A stretch of DNA of 64,000 nt from Inquilinus sp. Marseille-Q2685 (GCF_916619195.1 NZ_CAKAKL010000002.1:622001-686000); one strand, 5' to 3'; counted from the stretch's first letter, positions 52,562 through 62,918 are shown. Numbers and translations are program-made. The notes: generated by a model from the sequence alone, not told the origin.

Positions 52562-54421
52562 TCAACCTTTATCGGCGCCCTCTCCCGGCGCGGCCGACAG
52601 GAGGCGCCGGCCGGACTCGCGCTGCTGGCATTCCAGCAGGATGTCGCGGGCGATCGGCGCCGCGTATTCGCTGCCGCCGCCGCCATGCTCGACGATCACC
52701 GAGCAGGCGTAGCGCGGCGCGCCGACCGGGGCGTAGGCCACGAACCAGGCGTGGTGGCGCTGGTTCCACGGCCAGTTGTCCGGGTTCACCCCGGCGGCGC
52801 GTTCGGCCATGCTGATGCGGCGGACCTGGCTGGTGCCGCTCTTGCCGCCCATCTCCATGCCCTTCTGCTTGATCTGCGACTTGCGGCCGGTGCCGCGGGT
52901 CATCACCGCGGCCGTGCCTTCCATCACCGTGTCGATATGGGCTTTGGCGAAGCCCATCGACGGGACGTCCGGCGTCTCCGGCATCACCTGGTCGCCGACC
53001 GCCATGACCAGGCGCGGCACCACCGCCTTGCCGCCGTTCACCAGCCGCGAGGTCATGGTGGCGAGCTGAAGCGGCGTCGCCAGCACATAGCCCTGGCCGA
53101 TGCCGGCGATCAGCGATTCGCCGAGCTGCCAGGAGGTGCCCATGGCCCCCTCCTTCCAGGCCTTGGTCGGCATCAGCCCCGGCCGCTCGTTCGGCAGGTC
53201 GACGCCCAGCTTCTGGCCGATGCCGAACTTGTTCGCGCCCTCCGCCAGCCGGTCGATGCCGAGCCGCCGTGCCATCTCGTAGAAATAGACGTCGCAGGAC
53301 TGGGCCATGGCGTCGACCACGTTCAGGCTGCCGTGGCCGCCGCGCTTCCAGCAGTGGAAGCGGTGGTCGCCGAGATTGACGTAGCCGGGGCAGAAGACGC
53401 GCTGGTCCGGCGTGGTGACCCCGGCCTCCAGCGCCGTCATCGCCACCGCGATCTTGAAGGTCGAACCCGGCGGGTACTGGCCGTTGATCACCTTGTTGTT
53501 GAGGATGCCGTAGGGGTCGTCGACCAGGCGGCGCCAATCCGCCGTGCTGATGCCGTTCGGGAACAGGTTGGCGTCGTAGGACGGGTGCGAGGCCATGGCC
53601 AGCACGTCGCCATTGTGCACGTCCATGATCACGGCGGCGGCGCTGAACTCGCTCTTCAGCCGCTCCATGACATAGCGCTGCAGCTCGAAATCGATGGTCA
53701 GCCGGACCTCCTGGCCCGGCTTGCCCTCCTCCCGGTTCAGCTCGCGGATCACCCGGCCGACGGCGTTGACCTCGACCTGGCTCGACCCGGCGACGCCGCG
53801 CAGGTCGGTCTCGTACTGCCGCTCGACGCCCGACTTGCCGATGCGGAATCCCGGCAGGCTCAGCACCGGCTCACCGGTCAGGTCGGCCTCGGCCACGGCG
53901 CCGACATAGCCGATGACATGGGCCATCTCGGTGCCGAAGGGATAGCGGCGGGATTCGCCGACCTCGATCGACAGGCCCGGCAGTTCCGGCCCGTTGACGT
54001 CGATCCAGGAGACCTGCTCCCAGCTGAGGTTCTCCTTCACCGTCACCGGCACGAAGGCGCGGCGGCGCTTCACGTCGCGGACGATGCGGGCCAGGTCGGC
54101 ATCGGTCAGCGGCACGCCCTGCGCCAGCCGGCCGAGCACGCCCTGGATATCCTTCGCCTCCTCCGCCACCAGCACGACCCGGAAGTTCTGGTCGTTGACC
54201 GCGAGCTGGGTGCCGAAGCGGTCGGTGATCAGACCGCGCGACGGCGCCAGGAGCCGCATGTTGATGCGGTTCGATTCGGCCAGCACCTTGTAGCGGTCGC
54301 TCTCCTCCACCTGCAGGTAGTAGAGCCGCCCGCCCAGCACGCTGAGCAGGCCGAGCTTCAGCCCGCCGAGGGCGAAGGCGCGGCGGGTGAAGCCGCGGGA
54401 GCGGTCGGTGTCGCGCTCCAT
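52562..54421 (-). CDS. mrdA: Penicillin-binding protein 2 (cell elongation transpeptidase)
   Basis: 619 residues. An N-terminal membrane anchor (AFALGGLKLGLLSVLGGRLYYLQV), a dimerisation domain and the transpeptidase domain with PPGSTFKI (Ser320 and Lys323), SCD in the position of the SxN motif and KSGTSQV. Family length and order fit PBP2 (MrdA) of the elongasome. It is the last gene of the mreB-C-D-mrdA set; rodA does not follow as usual. It starts 5 bases after the mreD stop. The tRNA-Lys gene follows on the same strand. Confidence 0.95.
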   Translation of the reverse strand: MERDTDRSRGFTRRAFALGGLKLGLLSVLGGRLYYLQVEESDRYKVLAESNRINMRLLAPSRGLITDRFGTQLAVNDQNFRVVLVAEEAKDIQGVLGRLAQGVPLTDADLARIVRDVKRRRAFVPVTVKENLSWEQVSWIDVNGPELPGLSIEVGESRRYPFGTEMAHVIGYVGAVAEADLTGEPVLSLPGFRIGKSGVERQYETDLRGVAGSSQVEVNAVGRVIRELNREEGKPGQEVRLTIDFELQRYVMERLKSEFSAAAVIMDVHNGDVLAMASHPSYDANLFPNGISTADWRRLVDDPYGILNNKVINGQYPPGSTFKIAVAMTALEAGVTTPDQRVFCPGYVNLGDHRFHCWKRGGHGSLNVVDAMAQSCDVYFYEMARRLGIDRLAEGANKFGIGQKLGVDLPNERPGLMPTKAWKEGAMGTSWQLGESLIAGIGQGYVLATPLQLATMTSRLVNGGKAVVPRLVMAVGDQVMPETPDVPSMGFAKAHIDTVMEGTAAVMTRGTGRKSQIKQKGMEMGGKSGTSQVRRISMAERAAGVNPDNWPWNQRHHAWFVAYAPVGAPRYACSVIVEHGGGGSEYAAPIARDILLECQQRESGRRLLSAAPGEGADKG

Positions 54422-54426
54422 GGGGG

Positions 54427-54945
54427 CTAGTCCCCTGCCCGCAGGAAGCCGCGATGCACCTGGATGAACAGCCAGGCCAGCGGCGGGAAGAGGGCGATGG
54501 TCACGGCCAGCCGGACCAGGAGCGGCCGCGGCGGCACGATCGCGACGTCATAGAGGCCGACGCCGATCCATTCGACCAGGGTGACGACGGCGGCCAGCAC
54601 GGCGAAGCCCAGCCACAGCACCACGAAAGGCCGGCCGGCCAGGAAGCGGCGCTGGCGCAGCAGCACCCACTGGCACAGCAGCAGGATCGCGGCGTGCAGG
54701 CCGATCGGCGCATCGGTCAGCGCGTCGTGCAGGAGGCCGACCAGGAAGATCAGCCACATCGGCATCAGGTCGGGCCGGTGCACGCCCCAGTAGTAGACCG
54801 AGGCCAGCGGCAGCAGCGGCGCGATCGCGCTGTAATAGGGCAATTGCGTGGGCGTCACCCCGACCAGCACCAGGATCAGCGTCACGGCCCCGGGGGCGGC
54901 ATGGCGGGCGGCGAGGTCGAGCTTGTGCAGCAGGTCCCCGGTCAT
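54427..54945 (-). CDS. mreD: Rod shape-determining protein MreD
   Basis: 172 residues, about five membrane helices. The position between mreC and mrdA, the length, and the segment LPYYSAIAPLLPLASVYYWGVHRPDLMPMWLIFLVGLLHDALTDAPIG identify MreD. The start overlaps the mreC stop by 4 bases. It takes part in the MreBCD-PBP2-RodA machine that guides side-wall peptidoglycan synthesis. Confidence 0.9.
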   Translation of the reverse strand: MTGDLLHKLDLAARHAAPGAVTLILVLVGVTPTQLPYYSAIAPLLPLASVYYWGVHRPDLMPMWLIFLVGLLHDALTDAPIGLHAAILLLCQWVLLRQRRFLAGRPFVVLWLGFAVLAAVVTLVEWIGVGLYDVAIVPPRPLLVRLAVTIALFPPLAWLFIQVHRGFLRAGD

Positions 54946-55820
54946 TGCGCGAAGCCGGGCACCGGCTGCATCGCCATGCCGGGATCGAGCGCGCGGAAAT
55001 CGACGACCTTGACGTAGGGGATGGCCTCGAGCGGCTCGATCGGCTGGATGCGGACGGCGCTGTCCTGGGCGGCGGCGACGATGCCGACCGGCAGCCCGGC
55101 CGGGAACATGCCGCCATTGCCCGAGGTGACGATGCGGTCACCGACGCGGATCGAGGCGTCCGGCGGCAGATACAGGAGCCGCGGCCGGTCGGTGTTGTCG
55201 CCGCCGACGATGGCGCGCTGCTGGGTACGCTCCACCACCACCGGGATGCGGGCGTTGAGATCGGTGATCAGCAGCACCCGGGCGGAATGGTCGCCGGTCT
55301 GCACGATCCGGCCGATCAGGCCGCGGCCGCCGAGCACCGCCTGGCCGTCGCGGATGCCGTTGGCGGCGCCGAGATTGATCGTCAGGCTGCGGACGAAGGC
55401 GCCGCCATTGTCGGCCACCACCCGGGCGGTCAGGAAGGAATGGGCCGAATCCGGCGTGTAGTTCAGGAGGTTGCGCAGGGTCAGGTTCTCGGCCTCGAGC
55501 CGGAACGCCACGTCCTGGTACTGCCGCAGCGTCGCCACCTCCTGCCGCAGCCGGGCGTTCTCGCCGCGGATGTCGGACAGGCTCTGCATCTCGGTCACCA
55601 GGCGGGCGACGCTGGCCGCCGGGCGCGACATGGCGTCGAGGATCGGCGCCACCGCATCGACCACGCGGGCGCGGGCGCCGTCGAGCAGGACGGCATCGAT
55701 TTTGCCGACCATGAGCAGGCTGATCGCGGCGAACAGCAGCAGGCCGAAGGAGAATCGGTGCGCCACGGCCCTGATCGCCGCGATGCGAACCACCGGTCTG
55801 CTCCGCTGCATCACCCGCAT
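54942..55820 (-). CDS. mreC: Rod shape-determining protein MreC
   Basis: 292 residues. One N-terminal membrane helix (FSFGLLLFAAISLLMVGK), a coiled coil at about 70-110 and the two beta-barrel periplasmic domains (for example LIGRIVQTGDHSARVLLITDLNARIPVVVERT). It links MreB inside to PBP2 outside. It starts 82 bases after mreB, a gap that contains hairpins, and overlaps mreD by 4 bases. Confidence 0.95.
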   Translation of the reverse strand: MRVMQRSRPVVRIAAIRAVAHRFSFGLLLFAAISLLMVGKIDAVLLDGARARVVDAVAPILDAMSRPAASVARLVTEMQSLSDIRGENARLRQEVATLRQYQDVAFRLEAENLTLRNLLNYTPDSAHSFLTARVVADNGGAFVRSLTINLGAANGIRDGQAVLGGRGLIGRIVQTGDHSARVLLITDLNARIPVVVERTQQRAIVGGDNTDRPRLLYLPPDASIRVGDRIVTSGNGGMFPAGLPVGIVAAAQDSAVRIQPIEPLEAIPYVKVVDFRALDPGMAMQPVPGFAQ

Positions 55821-55895
55821 GTCCCGTCCGCCGAAGACCGGATTTCCGAAAGGCAGAGTACTACCGTTTTCCCGAATACCCCAGCATGTGCCGGG

Positions 55896-57051
<1,156 letters not shown>

Positions 57052-57088
57052 TCAAGCGGAGAGTCGGGCAGAATCATGGCACCCGGAA

Positions 57089-58669
57089 TCACATGCCGCG
57101 CTCGGCCATCGAGCCGCTGACGTCGATGTCCCGGGGTGCGGCGCACTGCCCCGGCCGGCGGTACAGGCAGATCTCGCTCGGGCAGCTTTCCAGCCGGTAG
57201 CCGGTCTCCGGCGGCATCTGCTCCGGCCGCGCCATCACATAGTTGAAGGACGGGGCCGAACGCCACAACCGCCGCATGTTGTCGCCGAACCAGAACACCG
57301 GCACGTCACGGTGCAGGGTGGTGTAGCCCGCCAGGTCCCACCAGGGCGTCAGCAGACCGAGGCCGCACAGCGCCTCGCGCTCGTGCAGCGCCTGGGTGGT
57401 GGCGATGCCGGGCGCGACGCGGGTCCATTCCGGGCGCCAGCGGTCGCTGGCCGACAGCAGGCCCGAGGCCAGCACCCAGGCGGCGCAGAGCACAGCGAGA
57501 GGCGCCCAGTGGGGCACGCCCCCCCAGCGCTCGGCCGCCAGCCCCGCCAGGCGCCGGGCCAGCCGTTCGGTGCCCAGCGCTGCCAGGATCAGCAGGAAAG
57601 GCAGCGCCGGCAGGACGAAGCGGTATTCCTTGTGCGCGACTAGGCTGTGCGACAGCACCACCGCCAGCGGCACCGCCACCAGCATCGGCTGGCCGCGCGC
57701 GCCCAGCACGACCAGCGCCGCCATCGGCGCCAGCCACCACGACCAGACCCGGACGTATTCCTCGAGGTAGAAGCCCAGCGGCATGACGCCGAAGCTGTGG
57801 CTCTTCTCCTCGACGATGTTGATCCAGAAGTTCTTCAGCACCGACTGGAACGGCCAGCCCAGCGTCACCCAGTCGAGCAGGCCGTTGCACAGCAGCACCG
57901 GGGCCAGCCCGGCCAGCAGCATCGGCCGCAGCCGGCCGCGCCAGTCGCCACGGCTGGCGACCACGGCCGCGGTGAGGATCGCCGGCAGCAGGTGGAAGCG
58001 GAAGACGAACACCAGGCCGAACAGCAGCCCCGCCCAGATCAGCCGCCGCCGGTCGCCCGCCTCCGCCGTCCAGGCCAGCCAGCAGGCGACCAGCAGCAGG
58101 CTGGTGGCGATCGATTCGGTCAGCGCCGTCGGCGCGTAATAGACCAGCTCGAACCAGAGCGTGGCGATGAAGGCCGCGGTCAGCCCCGCCGTCAGCCCGG
58201 CGGCGCGGCGGGCCCAGAGGAAGGCGACCGCCGGGATGCTCAGCGACAGCGCCGACCACAGCGCCTTCGAGACGGCGAGATAGGAGGCCGGGTCGTCGCT
58301 GACCCAGGACACCGCCTTCATCAGCCCGGCCAGCATCCCCGGCAGCAGCCAGGAGCGGATGCCCTCGCGATACTCCCAGGGGACGATGCCCTGGCCGAAG
58401 GCCAGCCGGTGCGCCTGCTCGTAATACTGGAACAGCTCGTCGGCGTGGTGGATGCGCGGGAACGCCAGGGCGAGGACGATGCGAAGCAGCAGCCCGAGGG
58501 TCAGGAGCCCGGCCAGCCCGACCAGCCAGCCGGGCCAGCCGTCGAGGACGCCGGGGCGCGGATACGGCAGGGCGACCGAGGCTGCTGTGGCGCCGACCGG
58601 TCGACCCCGATAGCGATCGGACACGGACGGATCGACCGATCGGCGTTGCTCCACAGTGTCGTCGGTCAT
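57089..58669 (-). CDS. GT22-like mannosyltransferase (polyprenol-sugar dependent)
   Basis: 526 residues, about 10-12 membrane segments. IHHADELFQYYEQAHRL (Asp77, Glu78) and PWEYREGIRSWLLPG match the first-loop acidic motif and the WEYxxGIRS box of the GT22 family, otherwise known from eukaryotic ALG9/PIG-B mannosyltransferases. The long hydrophobic part is as expected. It should transfer a sugar from a polyprenyl-phosphate to a periplasmic acceptor, not yet known. It is the first gene upstream of mreB on the same strand, 148 bases away, and divergent from the ECF sigma gene. Confidence 0.7.
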   Translation of the reverse strand: MTDDTVEQRRSVDPSVSDRYRGRPVGATAASVALPYPRPGVLDGWPGWLVGLAGLLTLGLLLRIVLALAFPRIHHADELFQYYEQAHRLAFGQGIVPWEYREGIRSWLLPGMLAGLMKAVSWVSDDPASYLAVSKALWSALSLSIPAVAFLWARRAAGLTAGLTAAFIATLWFELVYYAPTALTESIATSLLLVACWLAWTAEAGDRRRLIWAGLLFGLVFVFRFHLLPAILTAAVVASRGDWRGRLRPMLLAGLAPVLLCNGLLDWVTLGWPFQSVLKNFWINIVEEKSHSFGVMPLGFYLEEYVRVWSWWLAPMAALVVLGARGQPMLVAVPLAVVLSHSLVAHKEYRFVLPALPFLLILAALGTERLARRLAGLAAERWGGVPHWAPLAVLCAAWVLASGLLSASDRWRPEWTRVAPGIATTQALHEREALCGLGLLTPWWDLAGYTTLHRDVPVFWFGDNMRRLWRSAPSFNYVMARPEQMPPETGYRLESCPSEICLYRRPGQCAAPRDIDVSGSMAERGM

Positions 58670-58853
58670 GTCGCTCCGAATCGCGGCCGGACTATCGAAT
58701 GTTGCTGCCTATAACACCCGCGACGCGGGTTTCGTCTGAAAAATCCTCGGAAAAATCATCATATCCAGGATCTTGTTCGGAGTTTGTCCGTGCCTTCACC
58801 GGAAGAAAGCGGAGGCGCGGGATGAAAATCGACGATGGCTGCGTATATGGGGC

Positions 58854-59399
58854 ATGAAACGCCGCAAGGATGATTTCGACGTCATCGCCGAGCTGCCGGG
58901 GCTGAAGCGCTACGCGCTGGTCCTGACCCGCGATGCCGCCGAGGCCGAGGACCTGCTGCAGGAGACCCTGCTCAAGGCCTATGAGGGGCGGCGCGGCTGG
59001 CAGCCGGACCGGGCGCTGCGCCCGTGGCTGTTCTCGATCATGCACAACGCCCACGCCTCGCGGCTGCGCGGCCGCCGCGCCGAGGACGCCCGCATCGCGC
59101 AGGCGACGCAGTTCGCCCCCGAATCCGGCGCGCCGAGCCAGGATGCCCGGGTCCAGCTGGCCCAGGTGCAGCGGGCGCTGCTGACCCTGCCGGAGGAGCA
59201 GCGCGAGGCGCTGCTGCTCGTGGCGGTCGAGGAGTTCCGCTACCAGGAGGCCGCGACCATCCTCGGCATCCCGCTCGGCACGCTGATGTCGCGCCTGGGC
59301 CGCGCCCGGGCCGCCTTGCGCGAGACCGTCGGCAGCGGCGCCGGCGACGCGGCCGGCACCGATGGACCGACCCCGCCGCGGCTGCGGCTGGTGGAGTGA
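58854..59399 (+). CDS. ECF sigma factor
   Basis: 181 residues. Region 2 (LPGLKRYALVLTRDAAEAEDLLQETLLKAYEGRRGW with RPWLFSIMHN) and region 4 (LLTLPEEQREALLLVAVEEFRYQEAATILGIPLGTLMSRLGRARAALRE) are clear. It directs RNA polymerase to stress promoters. The start at 58854 has GGGG upstream; the frame is open earlier without support. The anti-sigma gene follows 5 bases after the stop. It is divergent from the GT22 gene. Confidence 0.92.
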   Translation: MKRRKDDFDVIAELPGLKRYALVLTRDAAEAEDLLQETLLKAYEGRRGWQPDRALRPWLFSIMHNAHASRLRGRRAEDARIAQATQFAPESGAPSQDARVQLAQVQRALLTLPEEQREALLLVAVEEFRYQEAATILGIPLGTLMSRLGRARAALRETVGSGAGDAAGTDGPTPPRLRLVE

Positions 59400-59404
59400 C
59401 GCCC

Positions 59405-60160
59405 ATGACCCAGACCACCCCGACCGAAGCCGAGATTCAGGCCTATATCGACGGCGAGCTCGACCTGCCCCGCCGGATCGAGGTCGAGGCCCATCTCGAG
59501 GCGAATCCCGCCCTCGCCGCCCAGGTGATGGCCGATCTGCGCCTGCGCGACGCGCTGCGCCTGGCCTTCGCCGAGGATGCCGGCATCCGCGTCGCCAGCT
59601 ACGAGAACGCCCGGCTGCTCGGCCGCGCCGTGCGCTGGCGCCGGCTGGCCGGCCGCCTGCGCCGGGTGGCCGCGGTGGTGCTGCTGGTCGGCATCGGCTG
59701 GGGCGCCCAGTCGATCCTGGGCGTGACCCGGATCGACAGCGCCTCGGCCACCATCCCGGCCTATGCCGACGAGGCCGGCGACGCCTACCGCACCGTGCTG
59801 TACCGCCACCTGGTCGACCCGGCCGAGCCCAAGGGCGGGCTGAAGCCGGAGGATCTGGCCAAGGCGCCGATCACGCTGCCCGACCTGCCGCAGGGCTGGT
59901 CGATCCGCTCGATCGAGGTGGTGCCCTGGGATGGCGGCTCCGGCTTCGAGGCGACGATCGACACCGACCGGTTCGGGCTGGTGACGCTGTTCGCTGCCGC
60001 CACCGACGGCTTCGACGTGCAGACGCCGCAGGCCCAGCGCGCCAAGGACGTCACCGTCGCCTATTGGCAGGTCGGCCCCTCGGTCTACGCGCTCTGCGCC
60101 GAGGCGAAGGCGGAGGACCTGCTGGTCGCCGCCAACGGCCTGGCCGACACCCTGTACTGA
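59405..60160 (+). CDS. Anti-sigma factor, membrane-anchored
   Basis: 251 residues. A short N-terminal helical anti-sigma domain (EAEIQAYIDGELDLPRRIEVEAHLEANPALAAQV) lacks the HxxxCxxC zinc motif. One membrane helix (VAAVVLLVGIGWGAQSIL) follows at about 95, and then a periplasmic domain of about 130 residues. It should hold the ECF sigma factor at the membrane until a periplasmic signal releases it. The start at 59405 is 5 bases after the sigma stop; the frame is open earlier only by chance. Confidence 0.8.
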   Translation: MTQTTPTEAEIQAYIDGELDLPRRIEVEAHLEANPALAAQVMADLRLRDALRLAFAEDAGIRVASYENARLLGRAVRWRRLAGRLRRVAAVVLLVGIGWGAQSILGVTRIDSASATIPAYADEAGDAYRTVLYRHLVDPAEPKGGLKPEDLAKAPITLPDLPQGWSIRSIEVVPWDGGSGFEATIDTDRFGLVTLFAAATDGFDVQTPQAQRAKDVTVAYWQVGPSVYALCAEAKAEDLLVAANGLADTLY

Positions 60161-60187
60161 CTTGGTCCCCAAGGAGAGAACGACACC

Positions 60188-60910
60188 ATGAACATGCAGC
60201 AATACGAATGGCAGGGGACGGCGGCGCGAGCCACAGCCGCCGAGCTCGATGCCGGCCTGCGCCAGCACATGCTGCGCGTCTACAACTACATGGGCCTGGG
60301 CCTAGTCCTGACCGGCCTGGTCGCCTATCTGGTCGCCAGCACCCCGGCGATCTACATCCCGATCTTCACCAGCCCGCTGAAATGGGCGGTGATGCTGGCG
60401 CCGCTGGCCTTCGTGTTCTTCTTCTCGTTCCGCATCCACGCCATCTCCTCCTCCACGGCGCAGATGGTGTTCTGGCTGTTCTGCGGCGCCATGGGCCTGT
60501 CGATGGCCTCGATCTTCCTGGTCTTCACCGGGACCAGCATCGCCCGCACCTTCATGATCACCGCGGTCATGTTCGGCGCGATGAGCCTGTACGGCTACAC
60601 CACCAAGGCGGACCTGTCCCGCTTCGGCTCGTTCCTGATGATGGGCCTGGTCGGCATCATCATCGCCAGCATCGTCAACATCTTTCTCGGCTCGACCGCG
60701 CTGCAGTTCGTCGTCTCGGTCGCCGGCGTGCTGATCTTCACCGGCCTGACCGCCTGGGACACCCAGCGGATCAAGGAGGAATATGCCGAGCACTACGACA
60801 GCGAGAGCCTGAACAAGCTCGCGGTGATGGGCGCGCTGTCGCTGTACCTGAACTTCATCAACATGTTCCAGCTGCTGCTGCAGCTGACCGGCATGACGCG
60901 TGAGGAGTAG
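60188..60910 (+). CDS. Bax inhibitor-1 (YccA/YbhL) family membrane protein
   Basis: 240 residues, seven membrane segments. The C-terminal acidic region (VLIFTGLTAWDTQRIKEEYAEHYDSESLNKLAVMGALSLYLNFINMFQLLLQL) and the pattern of helices identify the BI-1 family; the Asp in TAWDTQ forms the Ca2+/pH-sensing di-aspartyl site. It would be a proton- or calcium-leak pore. It is in line with the sigma/anti-sigma pair and the DUF2076 gene. The start has GGAGAG ahead. Confidence 0.92.
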   Translation: MNMQQYEWQGTAARATAAELDAGLRQHMLRVYNYMGLGLVLTGLVAYLVASTPAIYIPIFTSPLKWAVMLAPLAFVFFFSFRIHAISSSTAQMVFWLFCGAMGLSMASIFLVFTGTSIARTFMITAVMFGAMSLYGYTTKADLSRFGSFLMMGLVGIIIASIVNIFLGSTALQFVVSVAGVLIFTGLTAWDTQRIKEEYAEHYDSESLNKLAVMGALSLYLNFINMFQLLLQLTGMTREE

Positions 60911-60914
60911 CAGC

Positions 60915-61466
60915 GTGTACGATAACGAGAAGCAGGCCATCGACGACCTGTTCGTGAAGCTGGCGCGGGCCGAGCGCGACGGCGGCCCGCGCGACGCGGG
61001 CGCCGAGGAGCTGATCCGGCGCCGCCTCGCCGAGCAGCCGGCCGCAGCCTACTACATGGCCCAGGTGATCCTGGTGCAGGAGCAGGCGCTGGCCGCCGCC
61101 CAGGCCCAGATCAACGAGCTGGAGCGGCGCGCCGCCCAGCCGGCGGCCGGCGGCTTCCTGGCCGGGCTGTTCGGCGGCGGCCAGCAGCGGCCGCAGCCGG
61201 GTGGCTCGCCCTGGGGCCGGCAGCAGGCCCAGCCCGGCTATGGTGGTCAGCCGGGATACGGCGCCCAGCAGGGCTACGGCCGGTCCGGCGGCGGTGGCGG
61301 GTTCATGGCGGGCGCCATGCAGACCGCCATGGGCGTGGCCGGCGGCGTGGTCCTCGGCAACCTGCTGATGGACGCGTTCACCCCCGACATGGCCCAGGCG
61401 GCCGAGGACGCCGCCGGCGACCCGGCGTCCGACGCCGGGGTCGATATGGGCGGCGAGGAGTTCTGA
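60915..61466 (+). CDS. DUF2076-domain protein
   Basis: 183 residues from a GTG at 60915, supported by GAGGAG 7 bases ahead. The N-terminal helices (NEKQAIDDLFVKLARAERDGGPRDAGAEELIRRRLAEQPAAAYYMAQVILVQEQALAAAQAQI) match DUF2076. A low-complexity Gly/Gln/Pro/Tyr part (QPGYGGQPGYGAQQGYG) follows, then a hydrophobic stretch and an acidic end. The family is periplasmic or membrane-linked with unknown role. Here it starts 4 bases after the BI-1 stop, suggesting coupling. Confidence 0.85.
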   Translation: MYDNEKQAIDDLFVKLARAERDGGPRDAGAEELIRRRLAEQPAAAYYMAQVILVQEQALAAAQAQINELERRAAQPAAGGFLAGLFGGGQQRPQPGGSPWGRQQAQPGYGGQPGYGAQQGYGRSGGGGGFMAGAMQTAMGVAGGVVLGNLLMDAFTPDMAQAAEDAAGDPASDAGVDMGGEEF

Positions 61467-61477
61467 GGTTAGTATGG

Positions 61478-61512
61478 GGCCGGCGGCGTCATGCCTCCGG
61501 CCTCCCCTTTTT
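61478..61512 (+). terminator. Rho-independent terminator after the DUF2076 gene
   Basis: GGCCGGCGGC and GCCTCCGGCC pair with one mismatch around GTCAT, followed by TCCCCTTTTT. It ends the sigma-BI-1-DUF2076 unit and precedes DedA. Confidence 0.75.
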
Positions 61513-61536
61513 GACGTGAGCCGATCGGGACATATC

Positions 61537-62202
61537 GTGGAAAGTCTTGTTGCCCAGGTCACGCAATTCATCACCGACAACCAGGCCTGGGCGGGACCGA
61601 TCCTGTTCCTGCTGGCCTTCGGTGAATCCATGGCCGTGGTCGGCCTGTTCGTCCCCTGCACCGCGCTGATGCTGGCGACCGGCGCCCTGGTCGGCGGCGG
61701 CCTGCTGCATCCCGTCCCGGTGATCCTGTGGTCGATCGCCGGCGCCGTGATGGGCGATGCCGTCTCCTACTGGCTGGGGCAGAAGCTGGGGCCGAACGCC
61801 CGCAACGTCTGGCCGTTCTCGCGCGACCGCGCGATGATCGCCCGCGGCCGGCTGTTCTTCCGCCGCTGGGGCACCGCCTCGATCTTCCTCGGCCGCTTCC
61901 TGGGGCCGCTGCGCGCCGTGGTGCCGCTGATCGCCGGGATCATGCGCATGCGCCCCGCCCGCTTCCAGATCGCCAATGTGCTGTCGGCCATCGTCTGGGT
62001 CCCGGCCATGCTGGCGCCGGGCTGGCTGGTGGCCCAAGGCGTCGGCGAGCTGGAGGGCATCGGCGAGACCGAATGGATCGTCATGACCGGCGGCCCGCTT
62101 CTGGCCGGCGCCCTGACCCTGGCGGTCTTCGCCAAGTTCGCGTCCCGCCGCGCCGTACCGGTCCGCGTCCGCCGCAACCGGACCGCCGGCGAGCAGGCCT
62201 GA
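61537..62202 (+). CDS. DedA-family membrane protein
   Basis: 221 residues from a GTG at 61537; GTG 61516 is an alternative. The DedA marks are LAFGESMAVVGLFVPCTALM, GAVMGDAVSYWLGQKLG, RWGTASIFLGRFLGPLRAVVPLIAGIMRM and further hydrophobic helices. DedA proteins move or maintain polyprenyl carriers and keep membrane potential balance. The chosen start follows the terminator, so it must have its own promoter. The next small membrane-protein gene is 10 bases downstream. Confidence 0.85.
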   Translation: MESLVAQVTQFITDNQAWAGPILFLLAFGESMAVVGLFVPCTALMLATGALVGGGLLHPVPVILWSIAGAVMGDAVSYWLGQKLGPNARNVWPFSRDRAMIARGRLFFRRWGTASIFLGRFLGPLRAVVPLIAGIMRMRPARFQIANVLSAIVWVPAMLAPGWLVAQGVGELEGIGETEWIVMTGGPLLAGALTLAVFAKFASRRAVPVRVRRNRTAGEQA

Positions 62203-62212
62203 GGAGGACGCC

Positions 62213-62482
62213 ATGGGCCTGAGCGCTGCGAAACTCCTGATCATCGGCGCGGTCGTCGGCCTCCTGTTCCTGCCGATGCTGCTGCGCCAGGCACGATCGA
62301 TCCCGGTGCTGCTGGAGCAGGCGCGCGCCGCCTTCGCGGGCGAGGACGCGGAGACGGCCGGCCATCGCCCGCAGGCGGCGGAGCCTGCCCGCCAGGCCCC
62401 GCGCCCGGCCAGCTTCGCCGAGCGGCTGGGCCACGTCATCGGCCGGCTGCTGCAGCGCCTGGGCCTGTTCCGCGCCGGCTGA
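62213..62482 (+). CDS. Small hypothetical membrane protein, 89 residues
   Basis: GAGGAGG precedes the ATG. One N-terminal membrane helix (LLIIGAVVGLLFLPMLL) is followed by a polar Ala/Pro/Arg-rich middle and an amphipathic C-terminal helix (FAERLGHVIGRLLQRLGLFR). Coupled with DedA by 10 bases. No family recognised. Confidence 0.6.
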   Translation: MGLSAAKLLIIGAVVGLLFLPMLLRQARSIPVLLEQARAAFAGEDAETAGHRPQAAEPARQAPRPASFAERLGHVIGRLLQRLGLFRAG

Positions 62483-62584
62483 GAGCCACCGCCGGGAACC
62501 ATCTCCGGCCCGGCGCCGTTGATTTCCAGCCGACCCGCCCGGCATCTTGAGCCTTCCTGCCGGACGCACGGCTGGAGGTCGCCC

Positions 62585-62806
62585 ATGCCCTCGACTGCGT
62601 TGCTGCCCCTGATCGGCGCGCTCCTGGTCATCGCCGGCTTGGTGTATTCGGCCTTCCAGGCCATCTGGATCAGCCGGTTCAACCGCGAGAAGCGGTCCTT
62701 CAGCCTGTGGGGCTTCGGGCTGAGGGCGAATTGGCCCGGCCTGGCGCTGATCGCCGCCGGCGCCATCCTGTTGCTGGCGCCCTCGGCGCTTCAGGGACCG
62801 CAATGA
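62585..62806 (+). CDS. Small hypothetical membrane protein, 73 residues
   Basis: The ATG at 62585 has GGAGG 5-6 bases ahead. Two membrane helices (LLPLIGALLVIAGLVYSAFQAIW and WPGLALIAAGAILLLAP) are joined by a basic loop (SRFNREKRSFSLWGFGLRAN). Similar short two-span proteins are common; unrecognised. Confidence 0.6.
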   Translation: MPSTALLPLIGALLVIAGLVYSAFQAIWISRFNREKRSFSLWGFGLRANWPGLALIAAGAILLLAPSALQGPQ

Positions 62807-62918
62807 CCCCAGCTGGATCCGGGCACCCGCTGTTCCCCGCGGGACAGCCGGAGTTCCGCCCGCCTGCGTAAATGCAGGGGCCCGGCCGCCCGGCCGCGCC
62901 ATCCATCGGGGGAAATCC

